64,000 nucleotides of DNA from JADJVL01 sp046331545 (GCA_046331545.1 JAXLQR010000002.1:1364001-1428000), one strand, 5' to 3'; counted from the first letter of the stretch, positions 1-9,341 are shown. Notes: generated by a model from the letters alone, not told the origin. Translations and numbers: made by a program.

Positions 1-1053
1 AAGAAGGCCGCCGAGGGCCGGGCCGGGGAGATCAACACCTGCATCGCCTGCAACCAGGCCTGCCTGGACCACGTCTTCGAGCAGAAGCGCGCCACCTGCC
101 TCGTGAACCCCCGCGCCTGCTTTGAAACCGACCTCCGGTTCCCCACGGCCCTGGCCTCCCGGCGCATCGCCGTGGTGGGCGGCGGGGCCGCCGGGCTCAG
201 CTTCGCCTGCCACGCCGCCGAACGCGGCCACCTGATCACCCTCTTCGAGGCCTCGCCGGACATCGGCGGCCAGTTCGCCCTCGCCGCCAAGGTGCCCGGC
301 AAGGAGGAGTTCCTGGAGACCCTGCGCTACTTCCGCAACCGCCTCGCCAGGGCGGGGGTGGAGCTGCGGCTCAACACCCGGGCCGAGGCCGGGGAGCTGG
401 AGCGTTTCGACGCCGTCGTGCTCGCCACCGGCGTGGTGCCCCGGGTGCCGGACATCCCCGGCATCGACCATCCGAAGGTGGTGTCCTATCCCGACGCCCT
501 GCTCGGCCGCAAGCCCGTGGGGGCGAAGGTGGCCATCATCGGCGCCGGCGGCATCGGCTTCGACATGGCGGAGTTCCTGGTGCAGGACGGCGTGGCCCCC
601 ACGAAGGAGGAATACCTGGCGGAATGGGGCGTGGACACGGCGTATGAACGGCCCGGCGGCCTGCTGGAGAAGCCCGGCGGCATCCACCCCAGGCGCGAAG
701 TCTATCTCTGCCAGCGCAAGTCCGACCGCATGGGCGCGAGCCTCGGCAAGACCACGGGCTGGATCCACCGCGCCGCGGTGAAGGCCGCGAAGGTGAGGAT
801 GCTCGCGGGCGTGACCTACCTGCGCATCGACGACCAGGGCCTCTGGATCCGGGAATCCGGATCGGCGGAGGCGCGCTGCCTCGAGGTGGACTCGGTGGTG
901 AACTGCTCCGGCCAGCTCAGCCGGGTGGAACTGAAGCAGCCCCTGGAGGACAAGGGTCTCGAGGTCTACGTCATCGGCGGCGCGGCCCTCGCCGCCGAGC
1001 TGGACGCCAAGCGCGCCATCCGCGAGGGCGCCGAGCTGGCCGCGCGGATCTAG
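1..1053 (+). CDS. fadH: 2,4-dienoyl-CoA reductase (NADPH), C-terminal part; 5' end outside window
   Basis: The frame is open from base 1 with no start, so the gene begins upstream; 350 residues are visible. Cys14, Cys17, Cys21 and Cys33 have the CxxCxxxC-x11-C spacing of the 4Fe-4S site in the FadH/old-yellow-enzyme family. A FAD Rossmann motif (GGGAAG, residues 60-65) and an NAD(P) motif (GAGGIG, 181-186) follow. In FadH an N-terminal FMN barrel, here cut off, reduces 2,4-dienoyl-CoA during beta-oxidation of unsaturated fatty acids, with electrons passing NADPH-FAD-FeS-FMN. Trimethylamine-dehydrogenase-type enzymes share this layout, so the substrate is inferred from overall family resemblance. 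The next gene starts 5 bases after the stop, so the two are probably co-transcribed. Confidence 0.85.
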   Translation, partial: KKAAEGRAGEINTCIACNQACLDHVFEQKRATCLVNPRACFETDLRFPTALASRRIAVVGGGAAGLSFACHAAERGHLITLFEASPDIGGQFALAAKVPGKEEFLETLRYFRNRLARAGVELRLNTRAEAGELERFDAVVLATGVVPRVPDIPGIDHPKVVSYPDALLGRKPVGAKVAIIGAGGIGFDMAEFLVQDGVAPTKEEYLAEWGVDTAYERPGGLLEKPGGIHPRREVYLCQRKSDRMGASLGKTTGWIHRAAVKAAKVRMLAGVTYLRIDDQGLWIRESGSAEARCLEVDSVVNCSGQLSRVELKQPLEDKGLEVYVIGGAALAAELDAKRAIREGAELAARI

Positions 1054-1058
1054 GCTCC

Positions 1059-2246
1059 GTGGCGCTTCCCGAGCTCTCCGTCGCCCAGGCCCGGCGCCTC
1101 CTGATGGGCGCCCAGGACCTGCTGGACGACCCAATGCGCCGCGCGGGCAAGGCGGCCCTCGGCGCGCTCGTCGACCGGCTGGGCTTCGTCCAGCTGGACA
1201 CCATCAACGTGCTGGAGCGGGCCCACCACCTGACGCTCCACAGCCGCCTGGACGGCTACCGGCAGGGCCACCTGGAAGGGTTGATCGAGGATCGGCGCCT
1301 CTTCGAAGCCTTCACCCACGACGCCTCCTTCGTGCCCGCGCCCTTCTACCCGCAGTGGAAGCCGCGCTTCCGGCGCGACGCCGAACGGCTGCGGGCCTCG
1401 GCCTGGTTCCAGCACCACTTCCGCGGCACGTCCGCGGAGGAGGTCATCGGCCACGTCCGCGAACGCGTCGCCGCCGAGGGGCCGCTGAAGAGCTCGGACT
1501 TCGAGCACCCGGAGAAGCGCGGACCCTGGTGGGGCTGGAAGCCCCACAAGGCCGCCCTGGACTTCCTGTGGCGCACCGGGGAGTTCGCCATCGCCGGACG
1601 CGAGCAGTTCCAGAAGCGCTACGACCTCGCCGAGCGCGTGCACCCCGAGGGCCACGCCGCGCCGGAACCCGGCGAGGCCGAGCACGTGGCCTGGGCCTGC
1701 GGCACGGCCCTGGCGCGCCTGGGGGTCGCGACGTCACGGGAGCTCGCGGAGTTCTGGGACAGCATCGGCGTCGCCGACGCGAAGGCCTGGGCCGAGGCCG
1801 AGGCCACCGCCGGCCGTCTCGCGCGGGTCCAGCTCGAGGGCGTGAAAGGCGCCGCCTACGCCGTGCCCGACTGGGAGGCGCGGCTGCGCGAGGCCCCCGA
1901 GGCCCCGGCGCGCACGCGCCTGCTCTGCCCCTTCGACCCGGTCCTGCGGGACCGCGCCCGCGCTTTGCGCCTCTTCGGCTTCGACTACCGCTTCGAGGCC
2001 TTCGTGCCCGAGCCCAAGCGGCGGTACGGCTATTTCGTCCTGCCCATCCTGGAGGGCGAGCGCCTCGTGGGCCGCCTCGACCCCAAGCTCCACCGCGACC
2101 GCGGCGTGCTGGAGGTGAAGGGGCTCTGGTGGGAGCCCGGCGTGAAGGCCACGAAGGCGCGGAAGCAGGGGCTGGAGGCGGCGCTGGCGCGCCTGGCGGC
2201 CTTCGTGGGGGCCGGCGACATCGTCTGGGCCCGCGGGAGCCGCTGA
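1059..2246 (+). CDS. YcaQ/AlkZ-like winged-helix DNA glycosylase
   Basis: This 395-residue protein matches the HTH_42 (YcaQ/AlkZ) superfamily in length and layout. Residues Gln45-Leu46-Asp47 form the Q-phi-D catalytic motif in the family context (FVQLDTINV). Family members unhook interstrand crosslinks and excise alkylated bases, acting on cytoplasmic DNA. The GTG start lies 5 bases after the fadH stop with no strong Shine-Dalgarno sequence, so translation is probably coupled. The stop overlaps the rhomboid start (TGATG). The QxD form points to the YcaQ (AlkZ2) branch rather than the QxQ AlkZ branch; the exact lesion cannot be read from sequence. Confidence 0.8.
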   Translation: MALPELSVAQARRLLMGAQDLLDDPMRRAGKAALGALVDRLGFVQLDTINVLERAHHLTLHSRLDGYRQGHLEGLIEDRRLFEAFTHDASFVPAPFYPQWKPRFRRDAERLRASAWFQHHFRGTSAEEVIGHVRERVAAEGPLKSSDFEHPEKRGPWWGWKPHKAALDFLWRTGEFAIAGREQFQKRYDLAERVHPEGHAAPEPGEAEHVAWACGTALARLGVATSRELAEFWDSIGVADAKAWAEAEATAGRLARVQLEGVKGAAYAVPDWEARLREAPEAPARTRLLCPFDPVLRDRARALRLFGFDYRFEAFVPEPKRRYGYFVLPILEGERLVGRLDPKLHRDRGVLEVKGLWWEPGVKATKARKQGLEAALARLAAFVGAGDIVWARGSR

Positions 2247-3403
2247 TGGGCCCCACCGCGCCCTGGCTGGATCCGGAGCTGCTCCCCGCGGCCAGCCTCG
2301 GCGGCGAATGGGGGGTGCATTGGCACGGCGAGTCGCACCCCATGAGCCTGGACGCGATGCTCGCCGCGCTGCGGCGGGAGGACCCCAAGGACGTCGCCCC
2401 CATCCGCTGGGTCGAGGGCGAGGGCGCTCCCCGGGTGAGGCCCATCCAGGAAGTCCCGGCCTTCTGGCCGGTCCTGGCGGAGGCGCACCAGAAGGCCTAC
2501 GACCAGGCCGTGACGTCCGAGGGGCGCTCGGCCCTGCTCCTGGGCGTGGTGTGCGCGGCCCTGCTTGCGGTGCCGCTCCTCAGGGCCGGCGTCCTCCTGC
2601 CCGCGATCTTCTTCCTTCAGGCCCTGGCCGCGTTCGTCGAAGCCCGCGGCGCCCGGCGCTTGCTCCGGGAGGACCCGGGCCGCTACTTCCAGCAGCGGGC
2701 CCTGGAGGCCCGCTACGCGGTATGGCTCGGCGCCACCCGGCCCGTGGAGCGTTGGCGCATCTACGTTTTCGCGGCGGCCTGGATCCTGCTGTTCGCGCTG
2801 CAGGCCCTCGTCGGCATGGAGGCCTCGGTGGCCCGGGCAGCCCTCGTGAAGCCGCTGGTCCACGCCGGCGAACCTTGGCGCCTGCTCACCGGGACCATGC
2901 TCCACGGCAACCTCATGCACATCTTCATGAACGTCTCCGCCTGGCTGAGCCTCGCACCGCTCGTCGAACGCAGCGCGAGCCGGCACCTGCTTCCCGTGGC
3001 CTGGCTGCTGAGCGCGCTGGGCGGAAGCCTGGCGAGCCTCCTGCTGCTCCCCCAGGCCACCAGCGTGGGGGCCTCGGGCGGGCTGATGGGCCTGCTCGGC
3101 TTCCTCGCCGTGATGGGCTGGCGCCGGCGCGCCCTGCTGCCCCCTGACCTGCGCAGGAGCATGCTCCGCAGCATCGGCCTCATGGCGGTCTTCGGCGCGC
3201 TGGCCTGGACTGTCATCGACAACGCGGGGCACGGCGGCGGCCTGATCACGGGCGCCCTGATCGGCGCCTGGGTCTTCCGCGGTCGGGAGGGCAGCCTGCC
3301 GATGGCGGACACGCCGGCCCTTCGCGCGGCGGGCTGGGCCGCCCTTCTCGCGTGCCTGGCGCTCGCCGTCTTCACGGGCGCCAAGCTGCTCGCGCTGTTG
3401 TGA
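2246..3403 (+). CDS. rhomboid family intramembrane serine protease
   Basis: This 385-residue membrane protein has a soluble N-terminal region (about 1-95), two hydrophobic helices (about 96-135), then a six-helix rhomboid core. The catalytic pair is visible: Ser277 in GASGG and His329 in NAGHGGG. A supporting HGN motif lies in the L1 loop region (about 222). Rhomboids cleave transmembrane segments of substrate proteins inside the membrane; the substrate here is unknown. The start overlaps the preceding stop by one base. The N-terminal cytoplasmic extension is longer than in GlpG and resembles none I recognise. Confidence 0.88.
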   Translation: MGPTAPWLDPELLPAASLGGEWGVHWHGESHPMSLDAMLAALRREDPKDVAPIRWVEGEGAPRVRPIQEVPAFWPVLAEAHQKAYDQAVTSEGRSALLLGVVCAALLAVPLLRAGVLLPAIFFLQALAAFVEARGARRLLREDPGRYFQQRALEARYAVWLGATRPVERWRIYVFAAAWILLFALQALVGMEASVARAALVKPLVHAGEPWRLLTGTMLHGNLMHIFMNVSAWLSLAPLVERSASRHLLPVAWLLSALGGSLASLLLLPQATSVGASGGLMGLLGFLAVMGWRRRALLPPDLRRSMLRSIGLMAVFGALAWTVIDNAGHGGGLITGALIGAWVFRGREGSLPMADTPALRAAGWAALLACLALAVFTGAKLLALL

Positions 3404-3416
3404 ACTCCGGCATGCG

Positions 3417-3437
3417 CGGCCAAGCCTAGACTGGCCG
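3417..3437 (+). terminator. possible terminator after the rhomboid gene
   Basis: A 6-bp perfect stem (CGGCCA/TGGCCG) with a 9-nt loop is followed by TTCCC. It overlaps a -10-like TAGACT (3427-3432) that could serve the next gene, so either reading is possible. Confidence 0.3.
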
Positions 3438-3452
3438 TTCCCTGGAGCTTCC

Positions 3453-3965
3453 ATGCATCCGGCCCTTCTCGCCTGCCTCACCTCCGGCCCCGTCCAGGCG
3501 GCCGCTCCCGCGCCGCCGCCCGCCATCCCGGGCGCGGTGGAGGCCCGCCCGGGACTCTTCGTCGCAGGCGCCACCACGCCGGAGATGCTGGCGGCGCTCA
3601 AGGCCCGGGGCGTGACGGCGGTGCTGAACCTGCGCCTGGACGGCGAGGCGGACGTCGCCGCCGACCAGAAGCTCCTCGAAGGCCAGGGCATCCGTTACGC
3701 CCGCTGCCCCGTGGGCCGCGAGCCCGACGCCAGGACCCTCGATGCCTTCCGCGCGGCCTTCAGGGCCCTGCCCAGGGGGCCCGGCGCCGTGCTCGTGCAC
3801 TGCGCCTCCGGCAACCGCGTGGCCGGCGCCCTCTACACGGTGTGGACCCTGGACGAAGGCATGGCGCCGGAGGCCGCCCTCGCCCTGGCGAGGAAGGCGG
3901 GCCTCCACAGCCCCGCCACCGAGGCCGCGGTGAAGGCCTATGTCGCCGCGCGCCTGAAGCCCTGA
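3453..3965 (+). CDS. secreted protein tyrosine phosphatase-like (DUF442/BLH type)
   Basis: This 170-residue protein has a short hydrophobic N-terminus that may be a signal peptide. The core resembles the DUF442/beta-lactamase-hydrolase-like phosphatases. The active-site loop reads HCASGNR, which is C-x4-R as in that family rather than the C-x5-R of classical tyrosine phosphatases. A preceding VLNLRLDGEAD segment fits the usual 'hNLR' strand. A Shine-Dalgarno TGGAG lies 5 nt before the ATG. It faces the alpha/beta hydrolase gene with only 7 bases between stops. The substrate is unknown. Confidence 0.7.
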   Translation: MHPALLACLTSGPVQAAAPAPPPAIPGAVEARPGLFVAGATTPEMLAALKARGVTAVLNLRLDGEADVAADQKLLEGQGIRYARCPVGREPDARTLDAFRAAFRALPRGPGAVLVHCASGNRVAGALYTVWTLDEGMAPEAALALARKAGLHSPATEAAVKAYVAARLKP

Positions 3966-3972
3966 GGCGGGT

Positions 3973-4995
3973 TCAGAACGAGATCCTGCCCCGGCCTTCG
4001 TCGACGGCCTTCAGCCACCGCAGCAGGCCCGGGAAGTAGGCCTCCTGGTCGTCCCACATGGAGAGGTGGCTGCCCTTGGGGCAGAGCAGGAAGCTGCCCT
4101 GCTTCACCTGGGTGGAGACCCACTTCATGTGGGCGGGATCCATGGTGTCGTTCGCGGCGCCGATGACCAGGGTGGGCATGGCCAGCTTGCCGAGGTCCGC
4201 CTTGCGGTCCCAACGCTCCAGCCGCCCCGAGGCGCCGAACTCGCTGGGGCCCTGCATCAGGACGTAGACGTCCTTGTTGAGCTTCGCGAAGGAGCGCACC
4301 ACCGCGTCGGGCCACTCGGGGAGGCGGCAGATGTGGTGGGCGTAGAAGTGGGGCATGAGCAGCGCCTCGTAGCGCGGGTCGTCGTACTTGCCTGCCGCCT
4401 CGAGCGCCTTGATCTCCTTCACCACCGCCGGATCCATCTGCTTCGCCAGCACGTCCTCGGCGTAGCGGTTGTAGTCGGGGATGCTCATCATCATGTTGGA
4501 GATGACGAGGCCCTTCAGGTTCTGGCCGTGCTTCAGGGCGTACTCCACCGCGAGGATGCCGCCCCAGGACGATCCCAGCAGGACGAAGTCGTCCTTGGTG
4601 AGGCCGAGGGCCTTCCGAACCTGCTCCACCTCGTCCACGAAGCGGTCCAGGGTCCAGAGGTCCCGGTCCTTCGGCTGGTCCGAGAAGGCCGAGCCGAGCT
4701 GGTCGTAGTAGATGAACTCGATCCCTTCCGCGGGCAGGAAGCCCTCGAAGGACTCGAAGTACTCGTGGGTGGCGCCGGGTCCGCCGTGGAGCAGCAGCAC
4801 CTTGAGGCGCGGGTTGGACCCGTAGCGCTTGGTCCAGACCTTGAACTCGCCCTTGGGCGTGCGGATGGGGATCATCCGCACGCCGCCGCTGCGCACACCG
4901 GCCTCGGGCGGGAAGTACGCCTTCAGGGTCGAGGGTGCCTGGGCCGGAGCGGCCAGGCCGGCGAGGGCGAGGAGGCAGGCGGCGAGGGATCGCAT
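3973..4995 (-). CDS. secreted alpha/beta hydrolase, proline iminopeptidase-like
   Basis: The first about 20 residues form a signal peptide ending in APAQA. The 340-residue protein has the oxyanion motif HGGPG, the nucleophile elbow GSSWGG, an acid in GAANDTMDP and a C-terminal His in KGSHLSMWD. This set is typical of proline iminopeptidases and related peptidases (family S33). It probably releases N-terminal residues from peptides in the periplasm. A Shine-Dalgarno GGGAG precedes the ATG. It follows the tricorn-like protease gene by 16 bases in the same direction, which suggests a peptide-degrading operon; that link is inferred. Confidence 0.82.
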   Translation of the reverse strand: MRSLAACLLALAGLAAPAQAPSTLKAYFPPEAGVRSGGVRMIPIRTPKGEFKVWTKRYGSNPRLKVLLLHGGPGATHEYFESFEGFLPAEGIEFIYYDQLGSAFSDQPKDRDLWTLDRFVDEVEQVRKALGLTKDDFVLLGSSWGGILAVEYALKHGQNLKGLVISNMMMSIPDYNRYAEDVLAKQMDPAVVKEIKALEAAGKYDDPRYEALLMPHFYAHHICRLPEWPDAVVRSFAKLNKDVYVLMQGPSEFGASGRLERWDRKADLGKLAMPTLVIGAANDTMDPAHMKWVSTQVKQGSFLLCPKGSHLSMWDDQEAYFPGLLRWLKAVDEGRGRISF

Positions 4996-5011
4996 GGGGA
5001 CTCCCGGAGGC

Positions 5012-8000
5012 TCAGCGATGGTAGTTGGGATAGACCGGCTTGGGCACCGCCACCGGCGGGTGGGCCTTCAACGCCTCCATCACCAGCGCCACGGCCTTCT
5101 CCAGCTGGGCGTCCCGGCCCTCGCGCCAGGCCTTGGGATCCAGGTCCACTTCCACGTCGGGGGGCACGCCCTTGTTCTCCACGTCGAACTGGCCCTCGGG
5201 AGTGAAGAAGGCGAAGTGGGGCGCCGTCACGGTGCCGCCGTCCATGAGCACGGGATAGCCGCCGATGCCCACGAGGCCGCCCCAGGTGCGGGTGCCCACC
5301 AGGGGCCCGAGCTTCTCCCGCCGGAAGAGCCAGGGCAGGTAGTCGCCGCCGCTGCCGGCGTCCTCGTCGATGAGCATGGCCTTGGGCCCGGGCATCGTCC
5401 CGAAGGGCTGGCGGAAGCCCAGGCCGTCGCGCACGGCCCAGTAGCTGTTCACGGGCTTCTTGAGGTAGTCGATGAAATAGTCCGCGGCGCTCCCCCCGCC
5501 GTTGTGGCGCTCGTCGAGGACCGCGCCCTGCTTGTCGAGCTGGGGGAACCAGTAGCGGTTGAAGTTCGCGTAGCCGGCGTTGGCGGTGTTGGGCAGCCAG
5601 ACGTAGGCCAGCCTGCCGCCGCTGAGCTTCTCCACCAGGCGGCGGTTCCCTTCGATCCAGTCCAGATTGCGCAGGGCGGCCTCGGAGGCCACGGGCACCA
5701 CCTTCACGTTCCTCGCGCCGGCGCCGCCCGGGTCCGGACCCACGCGGAGGACGACCTCCTTCCCGGCGGTGTTCTCGAAGGGCGCGTAGGGGCTCTCGGT
5801 CGCCCTGAGCTCCCGGCCGTTCACGGCCAGCAGGTATTCCCCGGCCCTCACCTCCGAGCCCGGCTGGGTGAGGGGCGCGCGGGTCGCGGGGTTCCAGTTC
5901 TCGCCGGCGAAGACCTTGGCGAAGCGGTAGCGGCCCTTGTCCACCGCGAAGTCCGCGCCCAGGAGCCCGCCGGGCACGGCCTTGGCGCCCGGGGCGTCGC
6001 CGCCGCCCACGTAGAGGTGGCCGACGGTCAGCTCGCCCAGCATCTCCTGGAAGAGCACGTTGAGGTCCGCGCGGTGGGCCAGCCCGTCCACGTAGGGCGC
6101 GTACTTCGCCTCGGCGGCCTTCAGGTCGAGGCCGTGATGGTTCGGGTCGTAGAAGAAGTCCCGCTCCAGGCGCCAGGTCTCGCGGTACATCTGGGCCCAC
6201 TCGGCCTTCGGGTCCACCCGGACCTCGGCGTCCTCCATCTTCAGGCGGCCCTCCGGGGGCTTCGGCGCCTGGCCCGCGGGCACGATGAACCAGTTCGCCT
6301 CGCCCTGGCGCACCAGCATCTTCTCCCCGTTGAAGGAGAGGTCGAAGCTGCGCACGTCGTCCATGACCCGCTCCAGCTTGCGCTTGGCCAGGTCGTACTT
6401 GTGCAGGATGGCCCCCGAGGGCGGGTCCAGGCGGCCCGCCATGGGCTCGAGGATGTAGACCGCGCCCTTGCCCACGGCGATCCCGGCGACCGCGCGCTCG
6501 GGGATGGGCAGCGCCAGGATGCGCTGGTCCAGGCCCGCGAAGTCGATGACCACCGGGTCGGGCTTCTTCTCCTCGGGCTTCTTCTCTTCGGCCTTCTTCT
6601 CCTCGGCCTTCTTCTCGGTGTCCGGCCTCTTCTCCCCGTCGGCCTTCTTCCCGCCCTCCTCGTCGCTCTCCGGAGCGAAGGGCGAGGGGTCGCCCTTGCG
6701 CAGCACCGCCACCCGCACGCTCCGGGTCGGCCGGTGGGGATAGGAGGTCATGTCGAAGCCGAAGATCGCGGGCCCGGCCGTGGTGCTCGAGGTGAACCAG
6801 AGGTGGCGGCCGGAGGGGTCGAACACGGCGTTCTCCGCGTCGTCCATCCCGTCGGTGACCTGGTGCACCGTGCCGTCCTCCAGCCCGAGCACGAAGACCG
6901 CGCTGTACTCGTTGGCCACGGTCTTCACGTACGCCAGCCAGCGGCCATCCGGGGACCAGGAGAGGCGGGGCCGCTCCGCCCGCAGGGTGGTGTCGACCCG
7001 GGCCGCCTTCCCCGTCTCCAGGTCGAGGACCCAGATGCCCAGCCCCTTGTCGGAGAAGGCGAGCTTCCTCGCGTCCGGGGACCAGGCGAGGTTGTAGTAG
7101 AAGCCCGGGGGCAGCGCGTAGGCCCGTGCCTCGCCCAGGCCGTCCTGGCCCTTGACGTGCACGGCGTACTCGCCGCTGGCGTCGGAGAAGTAGGCGATGG
7201 CCTTCCCGTCCGGGGACCAGGCGGGGCTGCGCTCCATGACCCCCGGCGTCTGGGTGAGGTTCCGGATGACGCCCTTCTCCGCGGGCACCGTGAGGACTTC
7301 CCCCCGCGCTTCGAAGACGGCGCGCATGCCCGTCGGGGAGAGGGCGCCGGTGGTGAGCCGGGTCGCGACCTTCTCGAAGCGGGGCCGCACCCCCGGCAGG
7401 TCGGCGGAGAGGGTGATGGGTACCGGCTTCAGGGATCCCGTGGCCGGATCGTAGAGGTGGATGGCGCCGAACTGCTCGATCACGATGCCGCCGGGCCCCG
7501 CGCTGGCGTGCTTGAAGTCGAGGCCCTTGTTCGGGACCTTGGGCTCCACCTTCCCGGTGGCGGGATCGTAGGCGTAGAGGGCGAAGGGCCCCTCGCGGTC
7601 GGAGAGGAAGAAGACCTTGCCGTCCACCCACATGGGGCAGAGGTCGTTGGAGCCGTTCCTCGGCACCTTGGTGATGCTCGAGTCCCTCAGGTCCGCGATC
7701 CAGATCGGGGTGGCGGTGCCGCCGCGGTAGCGCTTCCAGGCGGTGAAGGCCCGGCGGTGGGGCACGTAGGCCAGGCGTCCACCGTCCGGGGAGAGGGCGC
7801 CTTCCGCGGCGGCGGGCAGGGGCAGCGGTTCAGGGAAGGCGCGGTCCAGGCGGATCGTGTAGAGCTGGCTGGTGCGGCCGGTGGCGCTGGCGCGGCCGGA
7901 GGCGAAGAGCACCGCCGTCCCGTCCGGGGTCCAGCCCTCGGCGATGTCGGCGCCGGGGTGCCAGGTGAGGCGGCGGGGCGTGCCGCCCGCGGCCGGCACC

Positions 8001-8266
8001 ACGTACACGTCGGTGTTCCCGTCGTAGTCCGCGGTGAAGGCCACCTGGCTGCCGTCGGGGGAGAACCAGGGCATGGACTCCACGCCGGCGCCGGTGGTGA
8101 GGCGCCGGGCCTCGCCGCCCTCCCGGGGCACGATCCAGAGGTCGCCGGCGTGGGCGAAGGCGATGTGGGTGCGGCTCAGGGACGGCGTGCGGAAGAGCTG
8201 GGGGGCCGCCGCCGGGGCGGAGCCCGCCGCGAGCAGCAGGGTGGCGGTGGCGAGGATTCGGCGCAT
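5012..8266 (-). CDS. tricorn-like S41 family protease, secreted
   Basis: This 1,084-residue protein is close to tricorn core protease in size and order: signal peptide (start MRRILATA, end APAAA), two WD40/PD40-type beta-propeller sections with repeated 'SPDG' motifs (about 20-530), a charged linker, a helical C1 domain, a PDZ-like domain and the C2 catalytic domain. The nucleophile motif DAGSGGD and the upstream DERHNGGG match tricorn. I chose the ATG at 8266 because CAGGAG sits 6 nt upstream and the signal peptide begins there; an in-frame upstream start would hide it. The linker has a 15-bp tandem repeat. The signal peptide implies periplasmic degradation of peptides. Confidence 0.88.
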   Translation of the reverse strand: MRRILATATLLLAAGSAPAAAPQLFRTPSLSRTHIAFAHAGDLWIVPREGGEARRLTTGAGVESMPWFSPDGSQVAFTADYDGNTDVYVVPAAGGTPRRLTWHPGADIAEGWTPDGTAVLFASGRASATGRTSQLYTIRLDRAFPEPLPLPAAAEGALSPDGGRLAYVPHRRAFTAWKRYRGGTATPIWIADLRDSSITKVPRNGSNDLCPMWVDGKVFFLSDREGPFALYAYDPATGKVEPKVPNKGLDFKHASAGPGGIVIEQFGAIHLYDPATGSLKPVPITLSADLPGVRPRFEKVATRLTTGALSPTGMRAVFEARGEVLTVPAEKGVIRNLTQTPGVMERSPAWSPDGKAIAYFSDASGEYAVHVKGQDGLGEARAYALPPGFYYNLAWSPDARKLAFSDKGLGIWVLDLETGKAARVDTTLRAERPRLSWSPDGRWLAYVKTVANEYSAVFVLGLEDGTVHQVTDGMDDAENAVFDPSGRHLWFTSSTTAGPAIFGFDMTSYPHRPTRSVRVAVLRKGDPSPFAPESDEEGGKKADGEKRPDTEKKAEEKKAEEKKPEEKKPDPVVIDFAGLDQRILALPIPERAVAGIAVGKGAVYILEPMAGRLDPPSGAILHKYDLAKRKLERVMDDVRSFDLSFNGEKMLVRQGEANWFIVPAGQAPKPPEGRLKMEDAEVRVDPKAEWAQMYRETWRLERDFFYDPNHHGLDLKAAEAKYAPYVDGLAHRADLNVLFQEMLGELTVGHLYVGGGDAPGAKAVPGGLLGADFAVDKGRYRFAKVFAGENWNPATRAPLTQPGSEVRAGEYLLAVNGRELRATESPYAPFENTAGKEVVLRVGPDPGGAGARNVKVVPVASEAALRNLDWIEGNRRLVEKLSGGRLAYVWLPNTANAGYANFNRYWFPQLDKQGAVLDERHNGGGSAADYFIDYLKKPVNSYWAVRDGLGFRQPFGTMPGPKAMLIDEDAGSGGDYLPWLFRREKLGPLVGTRTWGGLVGIGGYPVLMDGGTVTAPHFAFFTPEGQFDVENKGVPPDVEVDLDPKAWREGRDAQLEKAVALVMEALKAHPPVAVPKPVYPNYHR
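6560..6619 (-). repeat. 15-bp tandem repeat (x4) encoding E-E-K-K-[PA] pentapeptides
   Basis: Four imperfect 15-bp units (6560-6574, 6575-6589, 6590-6604, 6605-6619) lie inside the tricorn-like gene and encode a Lys/Glu-rich linker between the propeller region and the catalytic half. Confidence 0.8.
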
Positions 8267-8345
8267 GCGCGGCTCCTGGGGTGGTGCCCCGCAGTGTGCC
8301 ATGCCTCGCAAGGGGAGGCTTCCAGGCGATTTTTCCTGAAAAGGC

Positions 8346-9341
8346 TCAAGCCGCCCGGAGGGCCAGGGCGACCTCCCGCAGCAGCAGGTCCGCCTGGGGG
8401 TTGCGGGCGAGGTGCCGCAGGGCCTCGAAGGCCAGGTCCTCCACGGGCTTCAGGGCCAGGGGCGAGGCCGCCAGGGTCCGCACGTCCTCCTCCCAGCCCG
8501 CCAGGCCAGGGGGCGCGCCCGCCCGGGTCCGCGCCACCTCGGCGAGCAGGCGCAGGAGCAGCTCGAGGGCCTGGCGGAGCTGCTCGGCCTGGCCCAGGTC
8601 GGCGTCCTTCTCCGGCAGCAGGGGCTCGGCCGCGTCCCGGAAGGCCGCCCCCCGGGCCAGGGCGACCCAGGCGCCCATCTGGGCGACGGCCCGCGCGAAG
8701 TCGCCCTCGTCCAGGAAGCGCAGGGTGCCCTCCGAAAGGGCGCTCCAGGCGGCGCGCTCGGCGGGCTTCCACCCCGCGCGCTCGGCGATGGCCCAGGCCT
8801 CGGCCGGTTCCAGGGGCGCGAAGGGGATGCGCTCGGCCCGGCTGCGAATGGTCTGGAGCATGGCCTCGGGCCGGTGGGTGACGAGGATGAAGCGGGTGAG
8901 GGGCGGCGGCTCCTCCAGCACCTTGAGCAGGATGTTGGCCGAGGGTCCGTGGAGCCGGTGGGCGTCCTCGATGAGCACGAGGCGGTGGCAGCCCGGCGGC
9001 GGCGCGAGGCTGGCCCAGGCGATGACGCCGCCCTCGACGACGTCGTCGCCCCGGATCGCCCCGATGCGGATGAGGCCGGCCTTGCCCTCCGGCGCGATGC
9101 GCAGCAGGTTGGGCAGCTCCACCGGCAGGGGATCGGTCTTGAAGGGGGCGCAGCCGCCGCAGGTGCCGCAGGCGGCCTTGCGGAAGCAGAGCTCCCGCAT
9201 GGCCAGCTCCAGGGCCACCCTCCGCTTGCCGATGCCCTCGGGCCCGGCGAAGAGCAGGGTGCGGCCCAGCTTCCCCGCCGCGGCGCGGTCGAGGAGGCGC
9301 TGGCGGAGGGCGCGGTGGCCGAGCAGGGAAGGATCGAACAT
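8346..9341 (-). CDS. holB: DNA polymerase III subunit delta'
   Basis: This 331-residue AAA+ clamp-loader subunit has a Walker A motif GPEGIGKR (33-40) and a zinc module with Cys52, Cys58, Cys61 and Cys64. A DnaX-like segment reads 'NILLKVLEEPP', followed by sensor/finger 'SRAER' where DnaX-type proteins usually have SRC. Delta' opens and loads the sliding clamp with delta and gamma/tau. The ATG overlaps the tmk stop (ATGA), the common tmk-holB arrangement. Walker B appears as IEDAH rather than DExH, so ATP hydrolysis by this subunit is doubtful, as is usual for delta'. Confidence 0.9.
   Translation of the reverse strand: MFDPSLLGHRALRQRLLDRAAAGKLGRTLLFAGPEGIGKRRVALELAMRELCFRKAACGTCGGCAPFKTDPLPVELPNLLRIAPEGKAGLIRIGAIRGDDVVEGGVIAWASLAPPPGCHRLVLIEDAHRLHGPSANILLKVLEEPPPLTRFILVTHRPEAMLQTIRSRAERIPFAPLEPAEAWAIAERAGWKPAERAAWSALSEGTLRFLDEGDFARAVAQMGAWVALARGAAFRDAAEPLLPEKDADLGQAEQLRQALELLLRLLAEVARTRAGAPPGLAGWEEDVRTLAASPLALKPVEDLAFEALRHLARNPQADLLLREVALALRAA

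Noticed and set aside
2246..3403. The rhomboid as an inactive iRhom-like protein
   Set aside because: Both catalytic residues (Ser277, His329) are present in the correct motifs.
4829..8881. A 1,350-codon open frame on the + strand opposite the tricorn-like and hydrolase genes
   Set aside because: Its translation is low-complexity Gly/Arg/Val/His-rich and it mirrors two genes with signal peptides and catalytic motifs. Long antisense frames are expected at this GC.
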